Assembly (NCBI RefSeq): GCF_000766145.1
Contig: NZ_JNFB01000046.1
Location: forward strand, 58,632-122,631
Direction of reading: 5' to 3'
From: Paenilisteria newyorkensis
Lineage (GTDB): Bacteria; Bacillota; Bacilli; Lactobacillales; Listeriaceae
DNA length: 64,000 nt
In this document: piece by piece, positions 34,432 through 43,377 of the stretch
Numbering within the stretch: position 1 is the stretch's first letter
Layout of the letters: every line of letters begins with the position of its first letter
Position numbers and translations under genes: made by a program
The notes under the pieces: model-generated
Database searches by the model: none
Seen by the model: only the letters and a program-made list of their open reading frames with translations
Told to the model about the DNA's origin: nothing

Positions 34432-35058
34432 ATGGTAGAAATTAGTGGTTTAGCGACGGGTTTATTGCAGGAGAATTGTTATGTGATTTCGGATGAGAAG
34501 CATTGTTTGATTGTTGATCCGGGAAGTGACGCGGAAAATATCATTGCAAAAGTGGAGGAAACAGGGACGAAGCCGGTCGCGATTTTGTTGACGCATTGTC
34601 ATTACGATCATATCGGGGCGCTTGAGGAGATTCGGGGGCATTATGGGGTGCCCGTTTATGTGAGTCCGCTGGAGCAGGAATGGCTTGGGAATCCGGAGTT
34701 GAATGGCTCGGTTGGGATGTCGCAGTATAGCAACAAGGAAATTATTTGTGTGCCTGCGGAGAACGAGTTTCAGATGGGGGAATATTCTATAGAAGGATTT
34801 AATTTCCGTGTCGTGCCTACGCCGGGGCATTCGATTGGCAGTGTGAGCTTCATTTTCGATGATTTTGTGGTCGTTGGGGACGCGTTATTTAAAGGAAGTA
34901 TCGGGCGTTCGGACTTGTATACGGGCGATTTTGATACGCTGATTGAAAGCATTACGAGCCAGTTGTTGGTATTGCCAGAGGAGACGCGTGTTTATGCGGG
35001 ACATGGGGACGAAACGACGATTGGCCATGAAAAAGCGACAAATCCATATTTAACGTGA
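34432..35058 (+). CDS. MBL-fold metallo-hydrolase (glyoxalase II-like, YqgX type)
   Basis: A 208-residue hydrolase. ATG 34432 has AAAGGTGG upstream. The zinc motif is THCHYDHIG (about 64-72), followed by PTPGHSIGS (about 128-136), GDALFKGSIGRSD and a final GHGDETTIGHEK. The protein is the short form found in Firmicutes, without the extra glyoxalase II C-terminal domain. It is cytoplasmic and may hydrolyse thioesters of small thiols. The next gene, a glyoxalase-fold protein, starts 14 nt later, so a detoxification pair is possible. Confidence 0.88.
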   Translation: MVEISGLATGLLQENCYVISDEKHCLIVDPGSDAENIIAKVEETGTKPVAILLTHCHYDHIGALEEIRGHYGVPVYVSPLEQEWLGNPELNGSVGMSQYSNKEIICVPAENEFQMGEYSIEGFNFRVVPTPGHSIGSVSFIFDDFVVVGDALFKGSIGRSDLYTGDFDTLIESITSQLLVLPEETRVYAGHGDETTIGHEKATNPYLT

Positions 35059-35072
35059 AGGGGACGGGTAAA

Positions 35073-35471
35073 ATGAGAATTAATTTAGCGAGTGTTTTTG
35101 TAGATGATCAGGACAAGGCGTTACGATTTTACACGGAAATTCTAGGATTTGTTAAAAAAGAGGATGTGCCAATAACCGAGAAGTTTCGCTGGATTACGGT
35201 GGTCTCAAAAGAGGAGCCAGATGGTGTGGAGTTGGTTTTAGAGCCAGATGAGAACCCTGCGGTGGGGCCTTTTAAGACGTCGCTTTATTCGCAGGGAATT
35301 CCGTTTACGTCGTTTGCGGTGGATGATGTCTATGAGGAACATGAGCGGTTGCGGGCGCTTGGTGTTGTGTTTACGAAGGATCCGGTATCGCACGGACAGG
35401 TGACGCTTGCAGTTTTCGATGATACGTGTGGGAATTTGATTCAGATCATGCAGATGAACGAGGCGGCGTAG
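35073..35471 (+). CDS. VOC (glyoxalase/bleomycin-resistance) family protein
   Basis: A 132-residue protein with two beta-alpha-beta-beta-beta units. INLASVFVDDQDKALRFYTE opens the first, and AVFDDTCGNLIQIMQ closes the second with a metal-ligand-like Glu/Gln pattern. ATG 35073 is preferred over GTG 35055, which overlaps the upstream stop. The substrate is unknown. It starts 14 nt after the metallo-hydrolase and ends 4 nt before the AraC-type gene. Confidence 0.82.
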   Translation: MRINLASVFVDDQDKALRFYTEILGFVKKEDVPITEKFRWITVVSKEEPDGVELVLEPDENPAVGPFKTSLYSQGIPFTSFAVDDVYEEHERLRALGVVFTKDPVSHGQVTLAVFDDTCGNLIQIMQMNEAA

Positions 35472-35475
35472 CGTC

Positions 35476-36342
35476 ATGGGACTGTATTTGGAGTTTCCAG
35501 CGCTAGATAAGGATTTTCCGATGCGGAGTTTTACGAATGAGGGTGGCGTGATTGTGTATCCTCACTGGCACAAGGAGATTGAGCTGATTTACGTGATTGA
35601 GGGGCGGTTGAACCTTGGCGTGAATGATGTGCCGATTCAGATGGCAGAAGGCGAGATTTATGTGATTAATGGCGGCGATGTGCATTATTTTTTGGCATCG
35701 CCGAACAGTGAGCGGATTGTGCTGCAGTTTGACTTGAATGTTTTCCAGGAATTTTCGTTGACGGAGGACGAGGGCAAGCGGTTGCGCGATTTGTTTTTGC
35801 ATGTATCGCCGTCGAGTGCGGATTGGGACCCGGATGTGGCGCAGCAGGTTGCGGGACTTTTGCAGGTGATTCATCGGGAGAGTTCGCAGCGCAAGGCGGG
35901 TTATCGCTATGTTGTGAAGGCGAAATTGTACGAGATGCTGGCGGTTTTGGAGCGGGATGTGCCAAGGCTTGTGCGTGATTCTGCGGAGGACGCGACGAGT
36001 AAATCACAGGAAACGCTTGAAAAATTGCAGCAGATTTTTGCGTACGTCGAGGAGCATTATCAGGAGACGATTACGTTGCAGCAGGTCGCGGATCATGTCG
36101 GGTTTAGTTCGTATTATTTCACGAAGCTTTTCAAGCGCAATATGGGGATTACATTTATGACGTTTGTAAACGATTACCGACTCAGTAAGGCGAAGTGGAT
36201 TTTGCTAAACGAGGAGACGCCGGTGACAGAAGTGGCTGAGCTGGCAGGGTTTAGTAGTGTGAAGACGTTTCATCATGCCTTTAAGCGTGCGATGGGTGTG
36301 TCGCCGCTCAAATATAGGAGGACAATATTCGGGAATAAGTAA
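35476..36342 (+). CDS. AraC-family transcriptional regulator
   Basis: A 288-residue regulator. An N-terminal cupin sugar-sensing domain (VYPHWHKEIELIYVIEGRL, about 27-46) is followed by two helix-turn-helix motifs: LQQVADHVGFSSYYFTKLFK (about 201-220) and VTEVAELAGFSSVKTFHHAF (about 250-270). It lies directly upstream of, and in the same direction as, a five-gene sugar/polyol operon, which it probably activates when its ligand is present. Synonymous sites in this gene and the next two are very rich in G and T. Confidence 0.9.
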   Translation: MGLYLEFPALDKDFPMRSFTNEGGVIVYPHWHKEIELIYVIEGRLNLGVNDVPIQMAEGEIYVINGGDVHYFLASPNSERIVLQFDLNVFQEFSLTEDEGKRLRDLFLHVSPSSADWDPDVAQQVAGLLQVIHRESSQRKAGYRYVVKAKLYEMLAVLERDVPRLVRDSAEDATSKSQETLEKLQQIFAYVEEHYQETITLQQVADHVGFSSYYFTKLFKRNMGITFMTFVNDYRLSKAKWILLNEETPVTEVAELAGFSSVKTFHHAFKRAMGVSPLKYRRTIFGNK

Positions 36343-36359
36343 GCAATAAAGTAGGAAGA

Positions 36360-36411
36360 AAAACCTCGGTTTGTTTTGTATCATGGAGATAATAAAACAA
36401 ATGGAGGTTTT
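36360..36411 (+). promoter_or_regulatory. Long hairpin covering the ribosome site of the sugar operon
   Basis: Arms 36360-36377 and 36394-36411 (AAAACCTC..TTTGTTTT against AAAACAAA..GAGGTTTT, 16 of 18 paired) with a 16-nt loop, then TTT. The right arm contains the GGAGG of the first operon gene, whose ATG is at 36415. It could act as a terminator/attenuator or as a switch blocking translation. Confidence 0.7.
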
Positions 36412-36414
36412 TTG

Positions 36415-37491
36415 ATGACTTTAAAAATTGGAATTATAGGTTGTGGCGGTATTGCAAATGGGAAACATATGCCGAGTTTGGCGAGTGTAGCAGAAGCAGA
36501 AATGGTCGCGTTTTGTGATATCGTAGTGGAACGTGCAGAGAAAGCGAAAGTGGATTTCGGGACACCGAATGCAAGCGTATACACAGATTATAAGGAGTTA
36601 CTGACAGATAAAACGATTGATGTGATTCACGTTTGTACACCGAATATTTCACACGCGGAGATTTCGATTGCGGCGATGGAAGCTGGGAAACACGTGATGT
36701 GCGAGAAACCAATGGCGAAAACAACGGCGGAGGCGCAAGCGATGATTGATGCCAGCGTGAAAACTGGGAAGAAATTGACGATTGGGTATCAAAACCGGTT
36801 CCGGAAAGATTCGCAATTTTTGCATGAGGTTTGTGAGAATAACGAATTGGGCGAGATTTATTATGCGAAGGCAAAAGCGATTCGTCGTCGCGCGGTTCCT
36901 ACTTGGGGTGTGTTCTTGGATGAGGAGGCGCAAGGTGGTGGCCCGTTGATCGATATTGGGACGCATGCGCTTGATTTGACGCTTTGGATGATGGACAATT
37001 ATAAGCCGAAATATGTGGTTGGAAACGCGTATCATAAGTTATCGCAACGTGCGAATGCGGCGAACGCGTGGGGACCTTGGGATCCATCGAAGTTTACCGT
37101 GGAGGACTCGGCGTTTGGCTTCATCACGATGGAAAATGGGGCGACGATTGTGCTTGAGTCGAGCTGGGCGCTGAATACGCTGGATGTTGGTGAGGCGAAG
37201 ACATCGCTTTGCGGGACGGAAGGCGGCGCGGATATGGAGAACGGTTTGCGGATTAATGGTGAGTCGCATAGCCAAATGTACGAGACGGAAATTCAGTTGG
37301 AAGCGGGCGGCGTTGACTTTTATGATGGCGCAGGTGATGATCCGGCGGAACTTGAGGCGCAGCAATGGATTGATAGTATTCTGAATGGGACGGATCCTGT
37401 TGTGAAACCGGAGCAGGCGCTTGTGGTGACGCAAATTTTAGAGGCGATTTATGAGTCGTCGCAAACGGGACAACCGGTATTTTTCCAATGA
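36415..37491 (+). CDS. Gfo/Idh/MocA-family oxidoreductase (1)
   Basis: A 358-residue NAD(P)-dependent sugar or polyol dehydrogenase. ATG 36415 has GGAGG 8 nt upstream, inside a hairpin. Rossmann motif KIGIIGCGGIANGKHMP, catalytic Lys in CEKPMAKT (about 93-100), and the substrate-domain motif DIGTHALDLTLWMMD. It probably oxidises a cyclic polyol or sugar to a keto form that the following isomerases handle. The next gene overlaps by 4 nt. From memory, other Listeria carry a similar five-gene set (lmo2159-lmo2163). Confidence 0.88.
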   Translation: MTLKIGIIGCGGIANGKHMPSLASVAEAEMVAFCDIVVERAEKAKVDFGTPNASVYTDYKELLTDKTIDVIHVCTPNISHAEISIAAMEAGKHVMCEKPMAKTTAEAQAMIDASVKTGKKLTIGYQNRFRKDSQFLHEVCENNELGEIYYAKAKAIRRRAVPTWGVFLDEEAQGGGPLIDIGTHALDLTLWMMDNYKPKYVVGNAYHKLSQRANAANAWGPWDPSKFTVEDSAFGFITMENGATIVLESSWALNTLDVGEAKTSLCGTEGGADMENGLRINGESHSQMYETEIQLEAGGVDFYDGAGDDPAELEAQQWIDSILNGTDPVVKPEQALVVTQILEAIYESSQTGQPVFFQ

Positions 37492-38225
37492 CGACGCCAA
37501 TCGCGATTCAGTTGTGGAGTGTGCAGGACGCGTGTCAGGAGGATTTTTTCGGGACGCTTAGGCACCTTGCTGAGATGGGCTATGATGGCGTGGAATTCGC
37601 GGGTTATTATGATAAGTCGGCGGCAGATTTGAAGGCGAAATTGGCGGAACTCGGGCTTGGGATTGCGGGCTCGCATATTCCGTATGAACGGTTGCGCGAT
37701 GAGCTGGACACTGTGATTGCTTTTGAAAAAGAGCTTGGAAATGACTACCTCGTTTGTCCTTATGCGCAGTTCGAGACGGAGGCGGAATGGATTGAATTCG
37801 CGAAGTCGCTACGTGTGATTTCCGACAAAATTCGCGCGGCTGGCCTGCATTTTGTGTATCATAACCATGCGCATGAATTTGAAAAGCTGGGCAACGATTA
37901 CATTTTAGACGTGTTATTAGCGGGGGTGCATGGCTTGGAAGTCGAGCTGGATACGTATTGGGTGCATCATGCGGGCGTTGACGTTGTGCCATATATGGAG
38001 CGTTGGGCGGACCGGATGCCGTTGATTCATTTAAAAGATATGAAACGCGCGCCAATCGAAAGCACGGAAATCGGCAACGGTGTATTGGCTGTGAGACGTT
38101 TCGCAGAACTCGCAGAACAAAACGGCGTAAAATGGTTCGTGATTGAGCAAGAAGCATTTGAAAAGGCGCCGCTTGTGAGTGTAGAAATTGGATTGAAGAA
38201 TTTAAGAAAGATGGTGGGCAAATAA
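37488..38225 (+). CDS. Sugar phosphate isomerase/epimerase, TIM barrel (1)
   Basis: A 245-residue xylose-isomerase-like TIM-barrel protein (IolE/IolI family). Metal ligands seem to be Glu in [10 protein letters not shown], His in YHNHAHEF, Glu/Asp in [12 protein letters not shown] and Glu in VIEQE near the C-terminus. It would interconvert keto/aldose or inosose-type intermediates. ATG overlaps the stop of the dehydrogenase gene and has no good ribosome site, indicating translational coupling. Confidence 0.85.
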   Translation: MTTPIAIQLWSVQDACQEDFFGTLRHLAEMGYDGVEFAGYYDKSAADLKAKLAELGLGIAGSHIPYERLRDELDTVIAFEKELGNDYLVCPYAQFETEAEWIEFAKSLRVISDKIRAAGLHFVYHNHAHEFEKLGNDYILDVLLAGVHGLEVELDTYWVHHAGVDVVPYMERWADRMPLIHLKDMKRAPIESTEIGNGVLAVRRFAELAEQNGVKWFVIEQEAFEKAPLVSVEIGLKNLRKMVGK

Positions 38226-38947
38226 TGACGAAGGTAACGGTTTGGAATGAATTTCGCCACGAAAAAGAGAGCGAAGAAGTTGCCGCGATTTATCCAGATG
38301 GCATTCACGGTCAAATTGCGAGCTTTTTAAAAACAGCAGGACTCGATGTTAAAACGGCGACGCTAGACGAGCCAGAACACGGCTTGACGGAGGCAGTTTT
38401 GGCGGATACAGATGTCCTTGTTTGGTGGGGACACATTGCGCATGACCAGGTCGACGAGGAAATCGTGAATCGCGTTCATAAGCGAATTTTGGAAGGCATG
38501 GGCTTGGTTGTATTGCACTCAGGACACATGTCAAAAATTTTCATGAAGTTGATGGGGACGAGCTGCGATTTAAAATGGCGTGAGGCGGACGAGAAAGAGC
38601 GGCTTTGGGTCGTGGCGCCGAATCACCCAATCACAGACGGCGTTCCGGAATATATTGACCTGGAAAAAGAGGAGATGTACGGCGAGCATTTCGATGTACC
38701 AGCTCCCGAGGAATTGATTTTCATTAGTTGGTTCGAAGGCGGGCACGTATTCCGCAGTGGCGCCACGTATAAGCGCGGCAACGGCAAGATTTTCTACTTC
38801 CAGCCGGGCCACGAAACGTATCCAACCTACCATAACGAAGCCATTCAAAAAGTGATCACAAACGGCGTGAACTGGTGTGCCCCGACTTCTTGGGTGTACC
38901 CGAAATACGGTAACGCAGAACCATTAGAAAAGATCGGAGGAAAATAA
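38225..38947 (+). CDS. ThuA-like protein (trehalose utilisation family)
   Basis: A 240-residue protein with the class-I-glutamine-amidotransferase-like fold of ThuA. Motifs: [38 protein letters not shown] and [16 protein letters not shown]. ThuA proteins occur with Gfo/Idh/MocA dehydrogenases in sugar catabolism, probably acting on keto-sugar intermediates. Its start overlaps the stop of the isomerase gene (TAATG). Confidence 0.88.
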   Translation: MTKVTVWNEFRHEKESEEVAAIYPDGIHGQIASFLKTAGLDVKTATLDEPEHGLTEAVLADTDVLVWWGHIAHDQVDEEIVNRVHKRILEGMGLVVLHSGHMSKIFMKLMGTSCDLKWREADEKERLWVVAPNHPITDGVPEYIDLEKEEMYGEHFDVPAPEELIFISWFEGGHVFRSGATYKRGNGKIFYFQPGHETYPTYHNEAIQKVITNGVNWCAPTSWVYPKYGNAEPLEKIGGK

Positions 38948-38948
38948 C

Positions 38949-39917
38949 ATGAAATTAGGCGTATTTACACCACTATTTGCAAATTTAAGTTTGGACGAAA
39001 TGCTTGATAAAGTAGCAGCGGCGGGGCTTGGCGCAGTTGAGATTGGCTCAGGCGGGAATCCTGGAAACCATCATTGCCCAACCGATGAATTACTCGCAAG
39101 CGAAGAAGCACGTTTGGCATACTTGAAGAAATTTGACGATCGCGGTTTGATGATCAGTGCGTTTAGTTGCCATGATAATCCGATTTCACCAGATCCAGAA
39201 GAAGCGCGCGCCGCCGATGAAATTTTGCGAAAAACGATTCGTTTGGCGTCGATGATGGGCGTACCAGTCGTGAACACGTTCTCAGGGACAGCGGGTGACA
39301 GTGACGAAGCGAAAGCTCCGAACTGGCCAGTAGCGCCTTGGCCAACGGTTTACAGCGATATCAAAAAATGGCAATGGGAAGAAAAACTAATCCCGTATTG
39401 GAAAGAAATTGGGCGCTTAGCAGAAGAATACGACGTCAAAATTGGCATCGAACTGCACGGCGGATTCCTCGTTCACACGCCACACACGCTCTTAGAATTA
39501 CGCACAGCAACGAGTCCAGCAATCGGCGCGAACCTTGATCCAAGCCATCTCTGGTGGCAAGGCATCGATCCCGTCGGCGCCATCAAGATTCTCGGCAAAG
39601 AAGGCGCGATTCACCATTTCCACGCGAAAGACACGTACCTCGACCAAGACAACATCAACCGCTACGGCCTGCTCGATATGCAACCGTACGGCGATGTCCA
39701 AACACGCGCATGGACGTTCCGCTCAGTCGGTTGCGGGCACAGCGTGAAAGAATGGTCCGACATGATGAGTGCCCTGCGCACGTACGGCTATGACTACGTT
39801 GTCAGCATCGAGCACGAAGATCCACTGATGTCGATTGACGAAGGCTTCCAGCGCGCCGTGACCAATTTGCAAACGATTTTAATTAACGATGAACCGCTAG
39901 ATATGTGGTGGGCATAA
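38949..39917 (+). CDS. Sugar phosphate isomerase/epimerase, TIM barrel (2)
   Basis: A 322-residue TIM-barrel protein. Metal and substrate residues lie in GAVEIGSGG, IGIELHGGFLVH, GANLDPSHLWWQG and IHHFHAKDTY, with Glu in VSIEHEDP. It is longer than isomerase 1 and not a recent duplicate. CGGAGGAAA precedes the ATG. From about this gene onwards, synonymous sites become rich in C and A, unlike the start of the operon. Confidence 0.87.
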   Translation: MKLGVFTPLFANLSLDEMLDKVAAAGLGAVEIGSGGNPGNHHCPTDELLASEEARLAYLKKFDDRGLMISAFSCHDNPISPDPEEARAADEILRKTIRLASMMGVPVVNTFSGTAGDSDEAKAPNWPVAPWPTVYSDIKKWQWEEKLIPYWKEIGRLAEEYDVKIGIELHGGFLVHTPHTLLELRTATSPAIGANLDPSHLWWQGIDPVGAIKILGKEGAIHHFHAKDTYLDQDNINRYGLLDMQPYGDVQTRAWTFRSVGCGHSVKEWSDMMSALRTYGYDYVVSIEHEDPLMSIDEGFQRAVTNLQTILINDEPLDMWWA

Positions 39918-40966
39918 TGAAAAATTTAGTTATCATAGGTTTTGGCGGTATGGGAACGTATCATGTCGAACTCGTTGGCGCAGCAAGCGGAATCACGGTC
40001 ACCGGTGTCTACGATATTGCACCCGATCGCATCCAAGCAGCCACGGAAAAAGGCCTCGAAACGTATCCGAGTTTTGAAGCCGTACTTGCCGATGAAAAAG
40101 TAGACGCCGTCCTTATCGCGACACCAAACGACAGCCATAAGGATTTGGCAATAAAAGCACTAGAAGCTGGCAAACACGTAGTCTGTGAAAAACCAGTCAC
40201 GATAACGAGTGCCGATTTAGAAGCGATCCTTACCGTTGCAAAAAAAGAAAACCGAACATTCATGGTTCACCAAAACAGACGCTGGGATTCCGACTTCCTA
40301 ATCATACGCGACATGGTTCAAAAAGAAGCCAAAATCGGCAATGTATTCCACGTCGAATCCCGCGTACAAGGCGCGAACGGCATCCCCGGCGATTGGCGAC
40401 ACCTCAAAGCACAAGGCGGCGGCATGGTCCTCGATTGGGGCGTGCACTTACTCGACCAACTCCTATTCATGACCGACAGCAAAATCAAGACCGTGTCAGC
40501 GAGCTTGAGCTTCATTCTAGGCGATGAAGTCGATGACGGGTTCACAAGCTTCATCACCTTCGAAAACGGCGTCACAGCCCTCATCGAAGTCGGCACAACC
40601 AATTACGTCAAACTGCCACGCTGGTACGTCAAAGGCACAGAAGGCACGGCGGTCATCCAAGACTGGGATTTAAGCGGCGAAATCGTAGCCCCAGACCGCA
40701 CCGTTGCAAAAGTAGAACCAAAACCAATCCAAGCAGGTCAAGGCCTCACAAAAACAATGGCGCCACCATCCGAAGAATCCACAACAAGAAGCGCGATCGA
40801 AAAAGTAGCGCCAGACATGCCAGGTTTCTACGATAGTTTTGCAGCAGTCCTAAAGGGCGAAGCAGAACCCATCGTCAAAAATGAGGAAATCCACCGCGTT
40901 CTCCGTCTCATCGAAGCCATTTTCGAAGCAGGCGAGCAGAATAAAGTCGTCGATTTCCAAGAATAA
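39917..40966 (+). CDS. Gfo/Idh/MocA-family oxidoreductase (2)
   Basis: A 349-residue dehydrogenase, overlapping the isomerase stop by one base (TAATG). Rossmann motif LVIIGFGGMGTYHVE, catalytic Lys in CEKPVTIT, substrate-domain motif LDWGVHLLDQLLF. It differs from the first dehydrogenase across its length, so two oxidation steps or two substrates are likely. It ends the operon; no transporter gene is included, so uptake must be encoded elsewhere. Confidence 0.88.
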   Translation: MKNLVIIGFGGMGTYHVELVGAASGITVTGVYDIAPDRIQAATEKGLETYPSFEAVLADEKVDAVLIATPNDSHKDLAIKALEAGKHVVCEKPVTITSADLEAILTVAKKENRTFMVHQNRRWDSDFLIIRDMVQKEAKIGNVFHVESRVQGANGIPGDWRHLKAQGGGMVLDWGVHLLDQLLFMTDSKIKTVSASLSFILGDEVDDGFTSFITFENGVTALIEVGTTNYVKLPRWYVKGTEGTAVIQDWDLSGEIVAPDRTVAKVEPKPIQAGQGLTKTMAPPSEESTTRSAIEKVAPDMPGFYDSFAAVLKGEAEPIVKNEEIHRVLRLIEAIFEAGEQNKVVDFQE

Positions 40967-40990
40967 ATCAGCAAGTAAAGACTCAATCAC

Positions 40991-41019
40991 TTGCGAATAT
41001 CCGCATAATATACTATACT
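40991..41019 (+). promoter_or_regulatory. SigA-type promoter of the riboswitch transcript
   Basis: TTGCGA (40991-40996), 17 nt, TATACT (41014-41019), directly upstream of the riboswitch. Confidence 0.7.
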
Positions 41020-41035
41020 TACCTTATTCAAAATC

Positions 41036-41112
41036 AGTACGCCCGATAAGGGGAGTAGCAGTATAGCAATGTCGTCAGTACGGGATAAAACCCCGGCATT
41101 GTTAGCAATTTT
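41036..41112 (+). ncRNA. yybP-ykoY riboswitch (Mn2+ sensing)
   Basis: The aptamer hallmarks are present: GGGGAGTAGC at 41050-41059, then GCAATGTCGTCAGTACGG and CCGGCATTGTT, whose strands pair around the Mn2+-binding loops. The order and spacing match the structurally characterised Lactococcus aptamer as I remember it. A terminator hairpin follows, so Mn2+ binding should favour read-through into the gene at 41229. Confidence 0.88.
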
Positions 41113-41126
41113 TGTCGATTGTTTGC

Positions 41127-41158
41127 GAGACCTTACGTTTATTCGTGAGGTCTTTTTC
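41127..41158 (+). terminator. Riboswitch expression-platform terminator
   Basis: AGACCTTACG / CGTGAGGTCT with a 6-nt loop and then TTTTTC. It lies between the aptamer and the gene, 70 nt before the start codon, so it is the probable regulated terminator. Confidence 0.8.
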
Positions 41159-41228
41159 TTGCGCTTAAACGGCGAAGTAGCTCAGGCAAGTTGATGCGAA
41201 CAATCTAGTCAAAACAGGAGGAAAACCA

Positions 41229-41993
41229 TTGAAGAAATTACTTTTTTTCGTGATGTCGATGATGCTCGTTTTTTCACCACTGGGCACCGTGACATACAAC
41301 ACAATCATGCCGTCAAAATATGAACAAGTAAGTGAGGCACACGCAAAAGGCTACCGCTCACCAAGCCGATCTTACCGACCAAATAACAACCAAATCAAAC
41401 GAAACAACAACAGCACGACAAACAAAGCAACAAACAACCAAGCCGCAAAAAAATCTAATCGTGGCTTCTGGAGCGGCCTAATGTTCGGTGGCTTAGCCGG
41501 TCTACTATTCGGTAGTATGCTCGGCAATATGGGTGCATTCGGCGATATTTTAGCCCTGATTATCAACGTTATCGCGATTATTGTCATCATCCGCCTATTA
41601 ATCTACCTCTTCCAGAAATGGCGCAACCGCAATAATCCGAAGCCACAAGCGAACGTTTTCGATCACCAAGGAACGACAAATGCGACGCAAGAAACTGGAA
41701 ATAGCAGCATCGTTCTTGACGAAGGTAACATTTCCAACGCGGTCATCCACTTCTTCACACACGAAAAAGGCCTGCAACTAGAAGATGTAGAAGTTATTTT
41801 GACATACGACGACCAAAAAGGTTTCGGCGCAGATGTCATGAAAAACAACACACTCGTTCAGGCGTTAGACCATTTTTCACTGATTCAAGCCATCCGTTAC
41901 TGGGCAACGAAAGAAGCCCATTTCGATCCAAACTGTGGCTTAGAATTACGATTCTCTGAAACAGAGGGAATTACTGCTATTGTCACTGAATAA
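41229..41993 (+). CDS. Membrane protein of unknown function under Mn2+ riboswitch control
   Basis: A 254-residue protein starting at TTG 41229 (AGGAGG 6-7 nt upstream). It has an N-terminal signal-like helix (about 4-27), an Asn/Lys-rich linker (40-78), a Gly-rich hydrophobic segment (GLMFGGLAGLLFGSMLG) and a transmembrane helix (about 103-128). The Gly-rich part recalls Tim44-like bacterial proteins. The last ~90 residues (VEVILTYDDQKGFGADV ... LIQAIRYWATKE) resemble the small DUF2653/YxcD family. These matches are from memory. It is the only gene before a terminator, so it is the riboswitch target. Confidence 0.7.
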   Translation: MKKLLFFVMSMMLVFSPLGTVTYNTIMPSKYEQVSEAHAKGYRSPSRSYRPNNNQIKRNNNSTTNKATNNQAAKKSNRGFWSGLMFGGLAGLLFGSMLGNMGAFGDILALIINVIAIIVIIRLLIYLFQKWRNRNNPKPQANVFDHQGTTNATQETGNSSIVLDEGNISNAVIHFFTHEKGLQLEDVEVILTYDDQKGFGADVMKNNTLVQALDHFSLIQAIRYWATKEAHFDPNCGLELRFSETEGITAIVTE

Positions 41994-41999
41994 AACGAG

Positions 42000-42026
42000 G
42001 AAGCGTCTTTTGTGGGCGCTTCTTTT
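42000..42026 (+). terminator. Terminator after the riboswitch-controlled gene
   Basis: GAAGCG / CGCTTC with an 11-nt loop and TTTT, 7 nt after the stop codon. Confidence 0.7.
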
Positions 42027-42115
42027 CTATGTAGTAATGCTAACGGGAATATTGCAAAAATACCGCGAAGCAATGATTTGTACCTAGGTTTTTCCGCCCT
42101 TTTTGCCAATTTAAA

Positions 42116-42129
42116 AGTAAGCGCTTTCT
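42116..42129 (+). promoter_or_regulatory. Possible CcpA (cre) site
   Basis: AGTAAGCGCTTTCT matches 13 of 14 positions of the cre consensus TGWAAGCGYTWWCW. It lies about 84 nt upstream of TATAAT (42213-42218), the likely -10 of the leucine dehydrogenase gene. Confidence 0.5.
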
Positions 42130-42246
42130 AGGTCTATACGCGTGCGTTTGGATACAAAGTATGAAAAATGTAATATATAGTCTAAAAATTTCCCTTCAAT
42201 TGTCTCATTTCGTATAATAAAAGAGAAGATATGAGGAGGGATTGCA

Positions 42247-43305
42247 ATGTTGTTTGAGGATATGGAAAAGTATGATTATGAACAGGTTGTTTTTTGTCAC
42301 GATAAGGCTTCAGGATTAAAAGCGATTATCGCGATTCACGATACAACGCTCGGCCCAGCGCTTGGTGGATGCCGGATGTGGCCTTATGAAACAGAGGAAG
42401 AGGCGCTTCAGGATGTTCTTCGCTTGGCTCGTGGCATGACATATAAAAATGCGGCTGCTGGACTTCACCTTGGCGGCGGGAAAACAGTTATTATTGGCGA
42501 TCCGAAGAAGGATAAATCAGACGCAATGTTCCGCGCGCTGGGACGCTATGTGGAGCGGTTAAACGGAAGCTATATTATTGCAGAAGACGTTGGTATCACA
42601 GTGGCAGACATGGATTTAGTACATGAAGAGACGAAACACGTGACGGGAATTTCCGAGCGCTTCGGTTCATCTGGAAATCCGAGTCCGATGACGGCATTTG
42701 GCGTTTACAGCGCGATGAGACGCACAGCCTTAGAAGTTTTTGGAACAGATTCATTAGCCGATAAAACTATCGCGGTGCAAGGTGTTGGGAATGTGGCGTT
42801 TGCGCTGTGCCGGTTGTTGCATGAAGATGGTGCGAACCTTATCGTGACGGACATTAATACCGAGGCTGTCAATCGTGCTGTGACGCAGTTTGGAGCGAAA
42901 GCAGTGGCGCCTGCAGATATTTATGATGTCGAAGCGGATATTTTTGCCCCATGCGCACTTGGCGGAATTTTGAACGATGAAACGATTCCTAAGTTAAAAG
43001 TTGCGGCCGTTTGTGGTAGCGCTAACAATCAGCTTTTGGACGCAACGAAACACGGTGACATGCTGGCAAACGCAGGCATCCTTTACGCGCCAGATTACAT
43101 TGTCAACGCTGGCGGAGTCATCAATATCGCCGACGAACTGAACACTTATAACGAAGCACGCGCACAAAAGAAAATCGGTGAAATTTTCGATCAGATTGGA
43201 AAAGTATTTGACATCGCGAAAATGGAGCAAGTCACGCCGGCAGAAGCAGCGAACCGCATGGTGGAAAATCGGATGGAAGCAGCCAAAACGAGCAAAATCA
43301 GCTAA
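42247..43305 (+). CDS. bcd: Leucine (branched-chain amino acid) dehydrogenase
   Basis: A 352-residue member of the Glu/Leu/Phe/Val dehydrogenase family. The Gly-rich substrate segment with catalytic Lys is [14 protein letters not shown] (about 76-89), the NAD fold has [15 protein letters not shown], and [12 protein letters not shown] lies near the C-terminus. Length and the opening [17 protein letters not shown] match leucine dehydrogenases. It deaminates branched-chain amino acids to 2-oxo acids, feeding branched-chain fatty acid synthesis in related bacteria. GAGGAGGG precedes the ATG. Confidence 0.9.
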   Translation: MLFEDMEKYDYEQVVFCHDKASGLKAIIAIHDTTLGPALGGCRMWPYETEEEALQDVLRLARGMTYKNAAAGLHLGGGKTVIIGDPKKDKSDAMFRALGRYVERLNGSYIIAEDVGITVADMDLVHEETKHVTGISERFGSSGNPSPMTAFGVYSAMRRTALEVFGTDSLADKTIAVQGVGNVAFALCRLLHEDGANLIVTDINTEAVNRAVTQFGAKAVAPADIYDVEADIFAPCALGGILNDETIPKLKVAAVCGSANNQLLDATKHGDMLANAGILYAPDYIVNAGGVINIADELNTYNEARAQKKIGEIFDQIGKVFDIAKMEQVTPAEAANRMVENRMEAAKTSKIS

Positions 43306-43337
43306 GTCTATTATTTTTTAGAACCTTCCAAATATGG

Positions 43338-43343
43338 TATAGT
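43338..43343 (+). promoter_or_regulatory. Extended -10 promoter of the phosphatase gene
   Basis: TATAGT preceded by TGG, about 35 nt before the start codon. No clear -35. Confidence 0.5.
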
Positions 43344-43377
43344 AGAGGCAGTACATATCGATTTGGAGGGAAAAGGA

